Source: Trileptium ribeirensis
Taxonomy: Eukaryota; Nematoda; Enoplea; Enoplida; Thoracostomopsidae
Direction of reading: 5' to 3'
Assembly: GCA_030248225.1 (NCBI GenBank)
Contig: JASANE010004971.1
Span: forward strand, 84,524 to 148,523
Length of the DNA: 64,000 bases
The notes below the pieces were generated by a model. The model had not been told where the DNA came from and searched no databases. It saw nothing but the letters and a program-made list of their open reading frames with translations. The position numbers were made by a program, and so were the translations under genes. Below, one piece after another: positions 46,720 to 59,559 of the stretch; position 1 is the stretch's first letter, and each line of letters opens with the position of its first letter.

Positions 46720-46960
46720 ATTTTGACGCTACACTCCTGGGCTACCCCCACAATCTTCCACCGCCAGACGCAACACCAATAAAATATTGTTATGATTATT
46801 AATGCCATAGTGAGTGGAGCCGCAATTACGCCGTCTCCAATCGGCTGGGGAAACCAGCAGATGAAGAGAATGATAGCCAAAGACATCGTGAATACAATAG
46901 AATGAGTAGTATTTGAACCATACTTGTTACGACACCCTTGTACGACTTAGCTTGATCTAG
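46720..46960 (-). CDS. Candidate exon of a membrane protein, unrecognised
   Basis: An open minus-strand frame reads CRNKYGSNTTHSIVFTMSLA, IILFICWFPQPIGDG and VIAAPLTMALIIITIFYWCC, then a charged WRWK. This is two hydrophobic segments around a short Pro/Gly loop, with an N-T-T glycosylation-type site before them. A pyrimidine-rich acceptor (CATTCTTGCTAG) lies just upstream, but a stop separates it from this frame unless a nearby AG is used. Plausible exon; not assigned. Confidence 0.25.
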
Positions 46961-47341
46961 CAAGAATGAAATTTGGAAAAAAACGAAAAACACACTACAA
47001 AATATGGACATTGCTTATCAGAAAGATTTGAAATGGGCATTGGTTTCTTTAGTTATCGCTTTTGGTTTTAAATTTGAAATTTGTACTTATGAGAAAGTTA
47101 TTATTCGTTCAGCTGAGCAGAACTGAACAGAAATTGTACGTAATAAAGCGTGTGAGGTTTTAAAGCGGTAAAATTCCATTAAGGTCAAATTTTAAACTGG
47201 TTCTGTTTAAAACCGTGAGTTTTCAACTACAAGAGGACGATCGTTACTATACATAACAATAATGTATAAATGAATAACAACAAAGATGTCCTAATCATTT
47301 TTAGACATAGTCGAAGGAAGTAGTTGTACACACCGACTAAT

Positions 47342-47839
47342 GCGGTGTTCACGTTATAATGTCCCCAACGTTTGGAACCTATGTACACCACACAGTGTCA
47401 GTCACACTGTCGATTACATGGTGTCTTAGACACCCGCATGTTTTTACAAATTTTTTCCAAGGTAGCTAGCTAAGGGTATTGTCACATCTCGACAGTGTTA
47501 AACACACCGTATCTTCTCGCAGTTTTGTTGACAGTGTGCGGCATTATTTCACCAACGCTTTATGGCCTATATACAAATATAGAGAATTAAAAAAAATAAC
47601 CCAGAAGAGTTGACTAATGGATTGCACTAGCTACAGACGGTATCCGTTACAGTTAATTCGCGCCAAATTGGTAGCTAAGAGTGTGTGCGACACTGTACAG
47701 AAAAAATGTAGTAGCTAGGGGTGTGTTGTACACCCTCGGAATTTGATTTGAGTGTCACCCTAACTGTCTATACGGTAGGGTCACGACTACTGGATCACAA
47801 AAATTCCAAACAGCGGGGACATTATAACGTGAACGTCGC
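47342..47839. mobile_element. MITE with 20-bp perfect terminal inverted repeats
   Basis: GTTCACGTTATAATGTCCCC at 47347-47366 is exactly inverted at 47815-47834. Similarity extends outward (ATGCG) and inward (CGTTTGGAA / TGTTTGGAA). The interior holds many short GTGTC/GACAC dyads (for example near 47395-47440 and 47690-47750) and no transposase. Superfamily not determined. The target duplication is unclear, possibly TA. Confidence 0.8.
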
Positions 47840-50400
47840 ATAGGTCAAAAATCTAATTTCAGTTAGCAAACAGAAATTTTTGAAAACAGTGCACCAAATT
47901 CACAGATGCTTATTTTTAGAGGCAGTTTTGACATACATCTTGTTTAATAGAAATATTACCGTAATACATGTTAAGTGGTGCCAAATACTATTTGGGAAAA
48001 ATATTGTGAGTTTACGTTGTGGTAAGAATAATGGTCTGGACCTGGAAAATAACAATCCATGCACCGGAGAACAAGGGGAGCAGGGGCAGATGCCCTCAAG
48101 AAATCAACCTGCTGGGGAATGTACTTCGTTCTGACCCCCAAGTTTTTCCCTATAATTATTGTCAATTTGCCCAATTTCCACGGGCCTGCATCGGGGGGGG
48201 GTTGTTAAATAGAGGTTGCGAAAATTCTAATCCTTAGTGGTATTCCCCATACTCCCTACGCCACAGCCATAAATGTGTTTTATCATATCTTGCCGCCATA
48301 TGTCTTTTATCATAGCTAGTCCCCCAGATCCAAATTCGTTCCTGAGAGACTGTAACAATCATTACCTCGCATGTTTTTAATTGTTTCGATCGTCGTATCG
48401 ATATAAAGTTACAATATTATAAGCAATTCACAAATGACAAATTAGCAAGGGATAGGTTAATTAGATAAAGTTAATTCATACTTTACCTTCGCATTGTCCC
48501 GAAAATTTTATTTTAATTCGAAATTGCATCATTTAAATGACTCAAGAATAAACGTGACGGAATGGTCTAGAGTCCCATTCTGCCTTGCCAATGCAGAGGT
48601 TAAAACTGTGTTCACATTGAGTCCGATCCGATTCGAATTGTGTTATCATTGCATCCAATCCAATTTGATCCGACACGACTAAACTCAAAGCCTACTTTAT
48701 GCGAGTGTGTGTATATGTATTTTTCACACTATTCAATACGGTTACGTCCATACAACATTGTATATACATGGCCGCATGAAATATAGACCCATAACAAGGA
48801 CAACAAAGCACTAATTTTTTTACATGATTTATCAATTTCCAAAGTCGTGCTTGTGGGAAGAACTACCTCTCTCTCTGATGCCTCGGATACTCCCTACGAG
48901 GCCCTGGTCTGCTCCCCTGAGGGTATCTCCTACTCCCATGTTTCGCAACCCACACCCCATACCTGCCCTACCCCACCAGCCGCAAAAGACCCGCGGAAAA
49001 TTTTAGCAAAACTTGGTAAAAATACCGGTAAAATTAGCAAAAACAGCGATAAAATCGGAAAAAATGGGTCGGCGATGAGGGGGGTACGAGGTAGATAACA
49101 TTTTTAGCATCTCCTGGAGGGCGCCTCCCGAGTGCATCTACCCCAGAAGCGATCTGCCCTACGACCCCGGCTACCCCCCGACATCTCGGAGCGTCAGCAT
49201 GTATCAGCTTTATGTAGGAAGGAATTTACAAAAATATAATGTCTATTTTTGTATGAACTGGCGCTTCTTTGTCCAAAAGTAAATTTTTTAAATTCTACGA
49301 TGCAGCAAGGTTCAGGGGCAGCCTCTTCGTGCCAACTGGAACCGAAAATGCACAAATTCCAGCGTCTCCAATTAGAAGAAGTCAGCAATAAATGATCTCG
49401 CTGTGGTAATTATGAAATGCTTTTGAAATTTCTTAACTCAAGACTGACGGCCTGAACGAGATTGAGTAATCGGAACACTAGCGACGCACAAACATTGTGT
49501 AATGGTTAAAACTAAACATTATTAAATATAAGACATGTCGCAAAATGTTTCTTAAACAGTGGAAACCTAACGGTCCCGTGAAGCATCTAGATAGATAAAA
49601 ACAAATCAGGAATCAAGATTTGACATTTCACTAAAAACTAAAAATCAATTGGCTAGGTATTATACTTTGGAAAATTAACAACATGCATAACAATTCGTGA
49701 TATTTTTTGAAACTTCTATAATTCAAGAACCGATAAACAGGCGATGCTGCTAAATTTTTAGCCAAAAGCTTACATTTTAAACTAGTGAGTAATCACAAGA
49801 CAAATTGAAAACAATAAACAAAAAATGGAGGCGGAGCTGTACATTTTAAACGGAACCGGTGCATAGTCTTATAAAATAACATAATAGTAAAATAAATGCA
49901 TAAATAAAAGTATATACTACAGCATTAAAATGTGCTAAAAGTGACCATCATGATGTCTCATTGTCATATATAATATAACTGTTTTTAGATCATAAAGAAG
50001 CCAAGGAAGCTATTAAAACACCTATTACTATATTTATCGATTGACGTGACGCTGCTAGTGGTTTTACGGGAAGGATTTAGCTTGCTTGCAGTTTTCAAGG
50101 TAATTTGTTGACTTAATTTTTTGCCTGTCAGATATAGAACAAAACAGATCATTGTACGCGTAAAAATGTTTGTTTGGCTGACGACAAAATATGGAAAGTT
50201 TTATAAGAATTAAGTAACGTTTTAATCAGAATTACAGCTGCGGTACGTCCTGGGGTTATGCGGGATGGCCCGCCACAACATTATTTTCGCCAGATCCGAA
50301 ATTCCGGCTAAACTATGGTTTAATGATTATTTCCTTCTTAAACTGACATGTATAATACATAATCTTGAACAGGTTTTTGCCGCAGAAGTAAATTGAACCA
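47840..50400. other. No gene recognised; one C-rich repeat patch
   Basis: 48840-49190 is a C-rich patch with 'CTCCCCTGAGGGTATCTCC' and 'TGGAGGGCGCCTCCCGAGTG', flanking TGGTAAAAA...CGGTAAAATT steps. It looks like a degraded repeat, perhaps related to 5560-5740. The remainder is AT-rich without exons I could support. Confidence 0.45.
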
Positions 50401-50404
50401 GAAT

Positions 50405-50850
50405 CGTCTCTGAGCCGCCCACGCTATGCACTACCTTATCTATGAGCTATTGCTCCTTTCCTTAATAAACCCTTTTCTTTTTCAAATACTGTGTATTTCG
50501 TACTGTTTTGAACAAACTTTTGACCACTGATCTTAAATCATTTTGCTGTGAGCCTCGTATACTAGCCACTACGCTAATTGGGAGCTATTGATCGGTTCCT
50601 TCAGGAACCTCACAAAGCGAACGAACAACAACACATGCACAAACGCACGCAACATTGTAAACTCGTTTAGTGCATCGATTTACAATTTACTAACAGACAA
50701 GTGTGTCAATCTAAGAACTAAGAATTAAAGAATCTCGCAATGAGAGCGAATAAAAACGCACGTGCAAACGCATGCCACTCAAGATACTCAGTTAGCAAAT
50801 TGTTTCGCAATGTACACTGGGACTAATGTGTCAATTTATGATTATGCACG
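50405..50850 (-). repeat. SINE-like repeats related to 33.8 kb
   Basis: The minus strand has two tRNA-like starts (AATAGCTCATAGATAAGGTA near 50450; TTAGCGTAGTGGCTAGTATA near 50570). The near-palindrome GGTTCCTTCAGGAACC lies at 50595-50610. 50730-50820 repeats the AATGAGAGCGAATAAAAACG CACG words of 33880-33950. Diverged and partly tandem. Confidence 0.5.
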
Positions 50851-50971
50851 AAGAGTTAGGGCCCTACCGGCATTTTAGGTAATTGCCTCAGTCTGTTCGC
50901 AAACTAGGTGAAAAAACAGGTTTTAAATTAAATCAATCAGACTTTTGCAGTTATCGCTTGCAATTTTGTCC

Positions 50972-51432
50972 TCAGTGGAAATATTGTCTGCTGTTGTTCT
51001 GATGCAGTAACATATCTGGAATTTCCATGATAGAGGAGGCGCGGGGCACCGCTATCACCAAAATTCCAACATGTTCCCAAGCTTCCCCACCTGAGCATCG
51101 GCCATTATTGGATTCGATTCGGAATACACAAAAGTAAAAATAAAGCCTTGAGCAACATTTGTTAGTAGAATGGGAGATTTCATTGTCAGTTGCCATTACT
51201 AGTAACACCATCACTGCCTAAAATGAGCATATATAGCAAAGACATGCTAAAGACTTGGCAAAAAGAAACAGTTCCATTCTGTTAAATTCTCGCCCTTCCC
51301 GTCAGTTGAAATTTTTCTCGAAATTGAACATAGAGGCCCTGCGCAAAGCTCTGTATAGTTTTTGACCGGAGGAAAGGCCAGATACTTAATATACCTTTGG
51401 CAATAATGTCGCTGCAAGACCGGCTCCTGCAA
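50972..51432 (-). CDS. Candidate exon pair, unrecognised
   Basis: Two minus-strand frames (51432-51247 and 51214-50972) flank an acceptor-like CTCATTTTAG at about 51220. The first reads YLAFPPVKNYTELCAGPLCS and ends ENLTEWNCFFLPSL. The second contains NKCCSRLYFYFCVF and GEAWEHVGILVIAVPRASS. Cys and N-glycosylation-type sites suggest a secreted protein. Neither is a known domain, and chance cannot be excluded. Confidence 0.22.
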
Positions 51433-52419
51433 GAAAATAAGTCGCTACAAGCACAACTTTTATAAACATTGCTGTGTAAATGACGCCACTATAAACGACA
51501 GCCTGTTAGTAGCTAGTCCAGCTTGGCTCAAAATATTATAGCAATTACCGGCGACTTGAAGTCTGAATACCCAGTAAAATCTCGTCTGTTACGCTTTTTG
51601 ACAAGAAATAGAAAATTCAGTTTCGTTTTGATACCGTAATCCTTGTCCAAAGCCGAAATTTGGGGTCAATATAGATTTATTCGGTTTTTTTATAACTCAA
51701 GGGTAGAGTAGTTGATAAGCACAAGGGACAAGAACCGGTCTGTTTCGGAAAAGTCACTGGTTAAAACATTATTTACATAATAGACTTTTGATACTGTCGG
51801 TGAACTTACTCGATTGTGTTTGGAGAACGAAGCTTAATTCTTATATTTTACCTTAGATCTAGATAAATTTGACGTTACTGAAGGTAGGAAACACTGCTTA
51901 ACGTACCTGAGCAGACTGCTATATCCAGTGGCTAGCAAAAATTTCACGAAATGGTCAATACAACAAAATTTTTTAACGTTTTGACGAACTAGGGTTTGTA
52001 TAATTATTTCTTGTGGTGTAAATTGTTAACAAAGACAACCTGAACGTTATTCATAAAAGAGGAATGTAATCTTATAATTGTACGCTGAAAACCTGCACAA
52101 TTGTTTTAAAGTAAGCTTTCATTTTATATCAGTTCACTGTCGCTCGGATAATCAAATGAGGTCATGCGAACAATAAATGTATAATTTTTAACAAGCCGAT
52201 GACGTAATTGTTTTGCTTCTGATGAACCTTGTTTTACTAGAGTTATTATTTGTTTATCAGCTTTGCAAAAGTAACAGCCAATGTTTTGTTCTAAGACATT
52301 ATTTACCTCTACGTTAAATAGAACGAACTAACGGTCGTAATAACCATAATGGCTAAAGGATAGTGTGAGATTTACTGTTTAAAATTATGTAAAGACAAGG
52401 TCATAGTTATGGCTACAAC

Positions 52420-53516
52420 CAGTGGCGAGGCCAGACCTCTGAATTTGGGGGGGCTATAGCCCTACGACCGTTCACTTCTTACTCAACACATTTAATTAGC
52501 GTATCTACTGATAAAAAATCTTGATTTATTAATTCCAAATAAGTTTATTCTATTTGCTCGTCCGTTTGAATAACATTAATCAAAAAATAACAGACAATAG
52601 AAAGTTTACTAAAAATGTTCACGCAATCCCCAATGGGTGTTTTTGGTGCTGCTTGAGACTACAAACTAAACAAAATTGTTAAATAACCAGTCCAGCTCAG
52701 AAATGTCATGGTCAGTTGTTTTAATCAATTGGGCCTAAAACCTTTTTACTCCGAAAAACTTTCACTGAATTAGTAAAGATACACTCCACTCTATTTACAA
52801 AAACTTATAAAAATATGATAATTTTCAATTTAAACAACTTTCATGGCGTTCAAACTTTATTTTAAACATGATGCTACTCTTTTTTCATATGATGATTCTT
52901 CCAGATATCGTTAAAAATAAGTTAAAACTTAACTCACATGGAAAAAGATCGCTCAACTTTTTCTGCTTCAGCGGTGTCCGACAGTTAGGCCGAACGACAT
53001 TGGTCCGGGAAGCTTGGCTCGTTGTATCACCAGTGTCGTTATTCTTATTCATTATTCATTTTATAAATAAATTAACCAACCCAAGTACATTTTTCTGAAA
53101 CTATATATAGTGAGTGAGTGAGTGATGCGCAAATGTCCGATTGAACAACTTCAGGTGGATAATGTCCATCAATTTGCGTACAATGGACGAAAATTTTGCT
53201 GAAAGTGTCCAATTTCCAACACATAGTTTATAAACTCGTTTGTTCAAAACAACAAATATATTTATACGAAATATTCAATCGAATTATTATAACAAAAACA
53301 TATCTCATATACAACTATTAACTTTTTATATCGGAACAGACAGTGTGTTCGTATGCTGGAGTGTGTACGCTTGCGTTCGTTGGTTGTTGCGTGAAGCTGT
53401 CAAGATTGTTGGTGGGGCGAAAAATTTGGGGGGGCTAATCCGTTTCAATTTGGGGGGGCTGGATTTTGAATTTGGGGGGGCTTAGCCCCCCAGCCCCCAC
53501 CCTAGCCTCGCCACTG
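52420..53516. mobile_element. hAT-type non-autonomous DNA transposon, 1097 bp
   Basis: The left end CAGTGGCGAGGCCAG and inverted right end CAGTGGCGAGGCTAG form the terminal repeat. G-runs (AATTTGGGGGGGCT) recur at both subtermini and are three times tandem at the right. A perfect 8-bp target duplication GCTACAAC flanks it (52412-52419 and 53517-53524). CAGTGGCG ends plus an 8-bp duplication are classic for hAT. The interior is AT-rich with no transposase, so it needs an enzyme in trans. Confidence 0.92.
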
Positions 53517-53524
53517 GCTACAAC

Positions 53525-56500
53525 ACCACTGTGTAATATTTTTTACAGTTTCGAAAAATATTGTTGATTCACCCCATAGTCCAATGATAAGCTACGATTT
53601 TAGAAACTAATTAAGCTCGTAGTTTATTTGTTTTAGCGCATTATATAATATGAGCTTTGGTTAACTTCCAGACTTATGAAAGTGTTTTGGTACCTGACTT
53701 TTCTTCATTTGCTAGGTAAAGTGAAACGATATAGTTTTCGTTTTTCGTTCGACTATGTGTGTTATATGTGTAAAGTGTGCGTTAACAACAACCAACATTC
53801 TTAATCAATCAACAACATTGTTCACATGTTCTTTCAAACTTTTAGTAACATCAACTTGAAATTGGCCAAGCACCCGGAAACGATTTCGAGTCTGGAGGTG
53901 CGAGCTGTGGAAATAACATCTGGGGTGAGCTAAGATCAAACACAACTGCGGGCAAGCTAAGATAAAACATATGGGGTGCAGGTTTCCATAGGGGTGAGGG
54001 TGTTACCACGTAACGGTCGAGCCCCTTGTTAACCTCTGCTAAGCTCTCCCATCGCCGGCACGCCATAGACGCCCAGAAAATTTTGGTAAATTTGTAATAA
54101 TTTAAAAAAATCTGAGGAGGGGGGGACAGAACGAAGCCCGTGCAAACAGCTTAATCTATGGGGGTGCAGCTCCCTACCTGTTCCACTGTTCCCGAATGCT
54201 TGAGATATGCCCAGGTTTTTATCTTGAAAGTTGTTGTCGAGTTTTGAGACAAAGCGACGATCAACCTGTGATATGCGACCGGCGGTAAATTCTGTTGTGC
54301 CACTTGACGTAGTGCAAATTATTGCGGATTTAAACAGATCAGCTGATCAGATTTAAGATCAGCAATATTATTTATCTTTGCAATGTGCGCATATAAACCC
54401 CATTATACAATGCAGGTTATTTTGTTGTGCACAGAAAAAGTATGCATACAATGTACAATGGGGCCTCATCAGCATTTATTAAGAGATACATATTTCTGGA
54501 GAGTTAAGACAGATTTAACTTCAACTCAGTACAATATGTGTGTTTTTCGGCTTGCTCTCAGCACAAGTGCTCACATTTTCACACGGTGGCTAAAGAATAT
54601 GCCTGTACCCGTTTCAATATAAGTAACACCACGACGGCCGTAATCAAACTAAGAATTAGAAAAAGAAAAGCAACCAAAAATAAAAAATGTAGCGGTCTAC
54701 CAGCAGTTACGTTACCTTTTTACAAAGGTTTGCACGAGTTAAGGATGTTCGGTATATATTGTTGTTTCCCCGGGCAGAGGTAACAAGGAATAAGGTTAGT
54801 TAGTTTTTAAGAAATTTTAAAGTACGTTTATGTAATTATGTTTTCATACCGATACAATCCTGCGACAGTTGGCGACAGTAAGCATAGCAATGTTTAAATC
54901 GCACAGGCTAAGTGATCGTGAACTAAAACCAAAACCTTAGGTGAGAATATAGTGAATGTATAAAACAATAAATCTATAAAATCATAGTGTTGTAGAGCTA
55001 TGACATATATAGTAGCGCCATAGCGAAGTGTCACAATTATGCCTTCGCTTTAAGAATTTAGTATATCATTTGCCGTATGTAGTAACGTTTGACTGAGGTA
55101 TAGGACTAAAACCAGTGCTGTTTTTTCTTACGGATTAAAATAAATAAACGTGTAACTGTGTGACTGTCACTACTGGCACAAGAGGGCTTACCCCTGTTAG
55201 GATAAGAATAGGTCTAAGCTATAGAGTTTATAATAAAATCAAGCCAAGCTTAAATCAAGTATTAGCATAGGAACGCATACCTTAGTAAAGTTCAACAAAC
55301 ATAGCGTAATACTAAGGGTTGAGAATTGAATCCCTTAGTTAATATTAAAGCGTAGTTAATGTGGTAAGGTAATATGCCAGAAGCCACAGTAAACACTATT
55401 CATTTTTGAGACTAAGTATAGTATTGCCGTATAAGTTTGGGCTAACTTTGCTAATTCTTGATAGTATCCAGAGTACAACCTTAGAGTAAATTTTATTGAG
55501 TAATTACGGCGACTGGTTCACCTACCCCTAAACTAAGTGCAAGCATGCAAGCCAAACTTAGGGAGCTAGCGGCCGCAAATACTTTTCATGTGTTTTAGTT
55601 CCAGAAGTTTTGTGTGTAATTTAAATTTAGGACATAAAATTTTAAGCCGATTTTCAAAGTTTAAAAAAACAATTCCGAAATAGCTGCAGGAAATTTAATG
55701 TGATTAAAAAGTACTCTGGATTGGGGTAAATTCCTGATAGCCCTACAGGAACTCAAGGTATACGAGCTCTAAGACCTGTGAAAGGCCAACATCATTTTAA
55801 TTTAGAGTTTATTTAGAAATTTCTTTAGTATGAAAATTTACAAAGTTTATGCACCGATATGATAATGGAATATAAAGCATACAATATTGCGAATGAAATA
55901 TAAGTAAGGCATTGCGTACAACAAGGAAGTTATAGTATACTTAGATAAATTTTTACCTTGTAGAGACTCCTGCTAAACAATTTTATTTTAAATCAAAATA
56001 AGTTTAATTCTAGAAAGTGCATTTGTTAGTCGAATAAACGTCTAAAATTTGTCTCGATTCTTTAAATAAGTTATGTAGAAAGCTTCAGCAAACTCTAGAA
56101 ATAGCTTTCCCTGACATAATTTCTAGCATGTTTCTCAGAAAATGTAAAATTTAAGTCAAACTTTGCTTAAACCTCCAACTTAAATCAGAAATTTTCGAAA
56201 TATTTTATCGAAAAAGGTTAAGTAATTTTGAACGAATTCATCATTTTACCTTTCGTTAAGTAAGTCTATGTGGCTTATATGACCCGTCAGTCCTAACGAT
56301 GCACGGAAACATTAACAAAAATGTAATTAATCAATGTTTGAAATAAGTTTTTGAAATTGAAATTTCATTGAAATTTCAATTTTAAAGATTAGATGTTTAT
56401 TTTGGTCTTGAAACAGATATCAATTAATTAAAAGTAATTTTAATTGGAAATATTATAATAATTTTTCAAGTTAAGTTTTAAGTAAAGTTTATATAAGAAT

Positions 56501-56765
56501 TCCCATGTTTCTTGAAAAGTAGTTTTCAAAATATAAAGTTAATCCAACAATTTGGCACAAAGTATTTCGAAAAAACTCTCCAATTTATTTGAAATCAAAG
56601 AGAAAAACTTCAAAATGTAAAGTAAGTTTCAAGTGATTTTAAAATAAATCATGAAAGAAACGTTTATTTGGGAACTTCATGTGAACTTCAAAATAATTTT
56701 TTATACATTTAATAAAATTTTGATTGAATTGAATTAAAAAATGCGTCGTTCACGATAATTTGTGT
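53525..56765. other. No gene recognised
   Basis: AT-rich. A G-rich patch at 53880-54200 has no coding sense. 54.9-56.7 kb would hold the 3' LTR of the minus-strand gypsy element, but no matching partner was found beyond 61.8 kb. Short frames at 54383-54783 are unsupported. Confidence 0.45.
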
Positions 56766-58275
56766 TCAAGTATTGCACACCATTTGTACAAATTTGCAGC
56801 TACAAATGCGCACAAATAGATTTGAGTGCAACCAATATGACGAATCGTTTTGGTTTGGGTCGTTAGGGTCGCCCATTTCTACGCTTTCGGTATCTGAGCT
56901 ATCGCTGATTGTCGTTCTTACTGTGCGTACTGCTACTTCATCTATGGGCTCTATTTCGGTAACGAAATCCCTATCAGCAATTATTCGTTGGGTTGGTTCA
57001 CTTAACGTTCTTTCCAAGACTGAAGCGTGTATCTGACTTAGCCAGACCCCAACATCAGGTACTGGATCAAGTACCCTAAAACACGGCTTGGTCCTGTTAA
57101 TGTGGACGACATGCGCCATTGCTTCTGGATTAGGATACATTCTTACACGCATGCACGGCGGGATGATTCCAAGTATTTCGTATGATCCACACCAGCGTGG
57201 TGTTAATTTCCTGGATGCTCCCGGTGTGGTGTCATACCTGTAAACCATACTAATTCGCCTGTCTGATAGCGTCGCTCTCGAGCTCGCCTATCGTACCCCG
57301 TTCAGTTCATTTCTTGGGCAGCCTTCATTGACTGGTATGCACGCTCCCTAATAGACGCCATCCAGCGCTGCGCGTTGGCCCTGTAGGAGTGGGCTCCAGT
57401 ATATCCGGTAGCTGCACCTTGAGTGTCGTATTCTCCGGGAAGCCTGGGATATAATCCGTGCATTAGCAGAAATGGTGGATATTTTGTTGCTGTGTGTACC
57501 GAAGAATTATAGTCCATTATACAAAATGGTAAGGATATATCCCAGGAATGATGATCATCCTGTGGTACACTTACTCGCAGTAGGTACAGCAAAGTCCTAT
57601 TGAATCTTTCAATTTCACCATTGGCCTGCGGATGGTAGGCTAGACTCGTGTGCCTAAATACATGCATTTCTCGGCACAACTCCTCGGTCAGAAAATAATT
57701 CCCTAGGCGCTCCGTACTTATTTACTACTTCGTACAAGAATATGTGAGCGGCTGTATATGCATCCTGGCGCCTTATTGCTATTGCTATTGCAAACTTAGT
57801 AAACTGATCGATAAAAGCAATAACATACCGGTTGCCTGCTTATGACCTGACCTGAATGTCGAGTATGTCCACAAAGACACGGTACATTCGTTGATTTGCC
57901 AACGGAATTCTACCCAATCCTGTAATTATTCTCGAAATTGAGTCCTGATTGGCATAGGGTGCACCGTTTGATCCATTGCTGTGTGTGCTCAGACATGCCC
58001 TTCCAGTAATAGAATTGCTTTAGTTTTGCTAATAGCCGCTCGCGGCCGGGGTGTCCTCCATACAGGGTGTTATGCTCATGTTTGAGTACCTGTTGTACTG
58101 ATGTGATAGGTACACATAACTTGTAATTTATATCCCCAGGCTGTAACGGATGCATGTACAGTATTTTCGCATCCTGGGCTAGTTCGAAATAATGTGCCCT
58201 CATCTCTATTCGCAGAGCACCTAACTCGGCCTTGGGGTGCTTTTTGTTCTTAGATAGCACAAAATTCGGACCCAA
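56766..58275 (-). pseudogene. Ty3/gypsy integrase, minus strand, broken
   Basis: Inserts retroelement cDNA into the genome. The H-H-C-C zinc domain is at about 58080-57945 (HEHNTLYGGH ... CTLCQ). The first catalytic Asp is in VFVDIL (about 57855), the second in FSDRG (about 57690), and the Glu in YHPQANGEIERFNRTL (about 57625). A C-terminal segment KLTPRWCGSYEILG ... HINRTKP (57210-57080) is the GPY/F-like module. A Ser/Asp/Glu tail ends at 56766. At least three frame breaks or stops (near 57840, 57690 and 57290) make it dead. Unlike the 22-kb element, no PHD-type finger follows. Confidence 0.9.
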
Positions 58276-58940
58276 GTACGGATCATTTCGCTGACTGTAT
58301 GGTAGAGCAGTACTAGATTGAAATCGGGGAGGTCCGAAAAGAATGGCAAATATATGTTTTCATGACTATCTTGGGCGTGCTCGATCCTACTTGTTGGTAA
58401 TAATTCTGTTTCGTAATGCATCATTAATTTCATGAGTCTATCAAACTCCTGTTCTGTCGGTAGTGTGGTTGCTCTTAATCCCATGGATTCTGACTCTGTC
58501 CGATATGACCTTTTAGATCCTCGAGCCTGAGGTCCGACTCCAGAACTCGAAATTGTGGTTGTGCGTACTGATATTACTGGCGTTTCAACTGGATCCATCC
58601 TAATTGGGATCGCGCTTAGCGTGGCTGCCTGTTGTGTCAACGTTGCTGGAGCACTGTACTTGCTTGCGTGTCGGCAACTAGTTGCAACGGGATTTCTTCG
58701 GGGTTGTGTTGACCTGCTGCGGGGGCGATTGGGCTCCCGGTGATAGGAGTTGGTGCGCCGGTAGCGAGCGAAGCTACAGTACGTACTGGATATGGCTAAT
58801 GCGACTGATCCCATGCGACGCACGTTGGTGGGCGGGGTCCTGTAGGTCGTCCTCGACCCATAATTAAGATGTCGTAAGTATCTCCTTGCTCCTCGTTTAT
58901 GGACGGGTCATATCTGGGATCACGTGACGAGGCATCAGCG
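58221..58940 (-). pseudogene. Linker between RNase H and integrase of the minus-strand gypsy element
   Basis: The frame 58823-58221 is Ser/Arg/Thr/Pro-rich at first, then PTEQEFDRLMKLMMHYETEL and YLPFFSDLPDFNLVLL. It links the tether after RNase H (NADASSRDP near 58925) to the integrase zinc domain. Such linkers are poorly conserved, and I see no extra domain. Confidence 0.55.
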
Positions 58941-59400
58941 TTGCTATTTTCGTTGCCATCTATATTGTATTTCGAATCCCCCGAATTCAAGCAATAGTTC
59001 ACTGCGCCATTGGGACAAACGCGAATTACTAGGTGGTTTATCGAATAAAGCCTTTAGCGGCTTGTGGTCAGTTTCCACATGATACCTGTGTCCTACAAGA
59101 TAGTGTTTGAAGTGTAGTGCGGCCCACCTGATTGCTACTGCTTCGGTCACAATTGCCGTATATCTACGTTGGTAATCAAGCAAGGCTCTGTTAGCGTCTG
59201 CGATGGGTTTGAGTCCTTGTTTGGTTTTCTGGGATAATACTGCACCTATTGCATATCCTCATGCATCGGTTTGTAATACGAATGGCTGTGTAAAGTCTGA
59301 TGGGTGGACTAGTATTGGTTCATCCATTAACGCTTGCTTTAGTTGCTTGAAGGCTTCCTCACACCTAGGGGTCCATTTGAATTGCGTGTCTTTGCGTTTG
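58880..59400 (-). pseudogene. Ty3/gypsy RNase H domain
   Basis: Degrades the RNA strand during reverse transcription. On the minus strand EAVAIRWAALHFKHYLVG, YHVETDHKPLKALF, LSQWRSELLLEF and NADASSRDP occur in the family order, with the TDH motif intact. The N-terminal strand is spread over stops toward 59400. Confidence 0.85.
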
Positions 59401-59559
59401 AGTTCGTGTAATGGTTCGCATATATCTAAGTGTTTTGGTATGAATTTGTGGTAATATCCTACAAGTCCTAGGAAACTCTGGAGCTGCTTCAGAGTCTCCG
59501 GACGTTTGAATTCCTCAATTGCAATAGCCTTTCCGGATCGGGCTTGACTCCTTCTGTGC

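Noticed and set aside
54383..54783. Two overlapping plus-strand frames of about 80 codons
   Set aside because: No family motif or splice context; the lengths are expected by chance in 64 kb.
55565..55576. GCTAGCGGCCGC, adjacent NheI and NotI sites, as cloning-vector trace
   Set aside because: Twelve bases only, with ordinary genomic sequence on both sides and no polylinker continuation.
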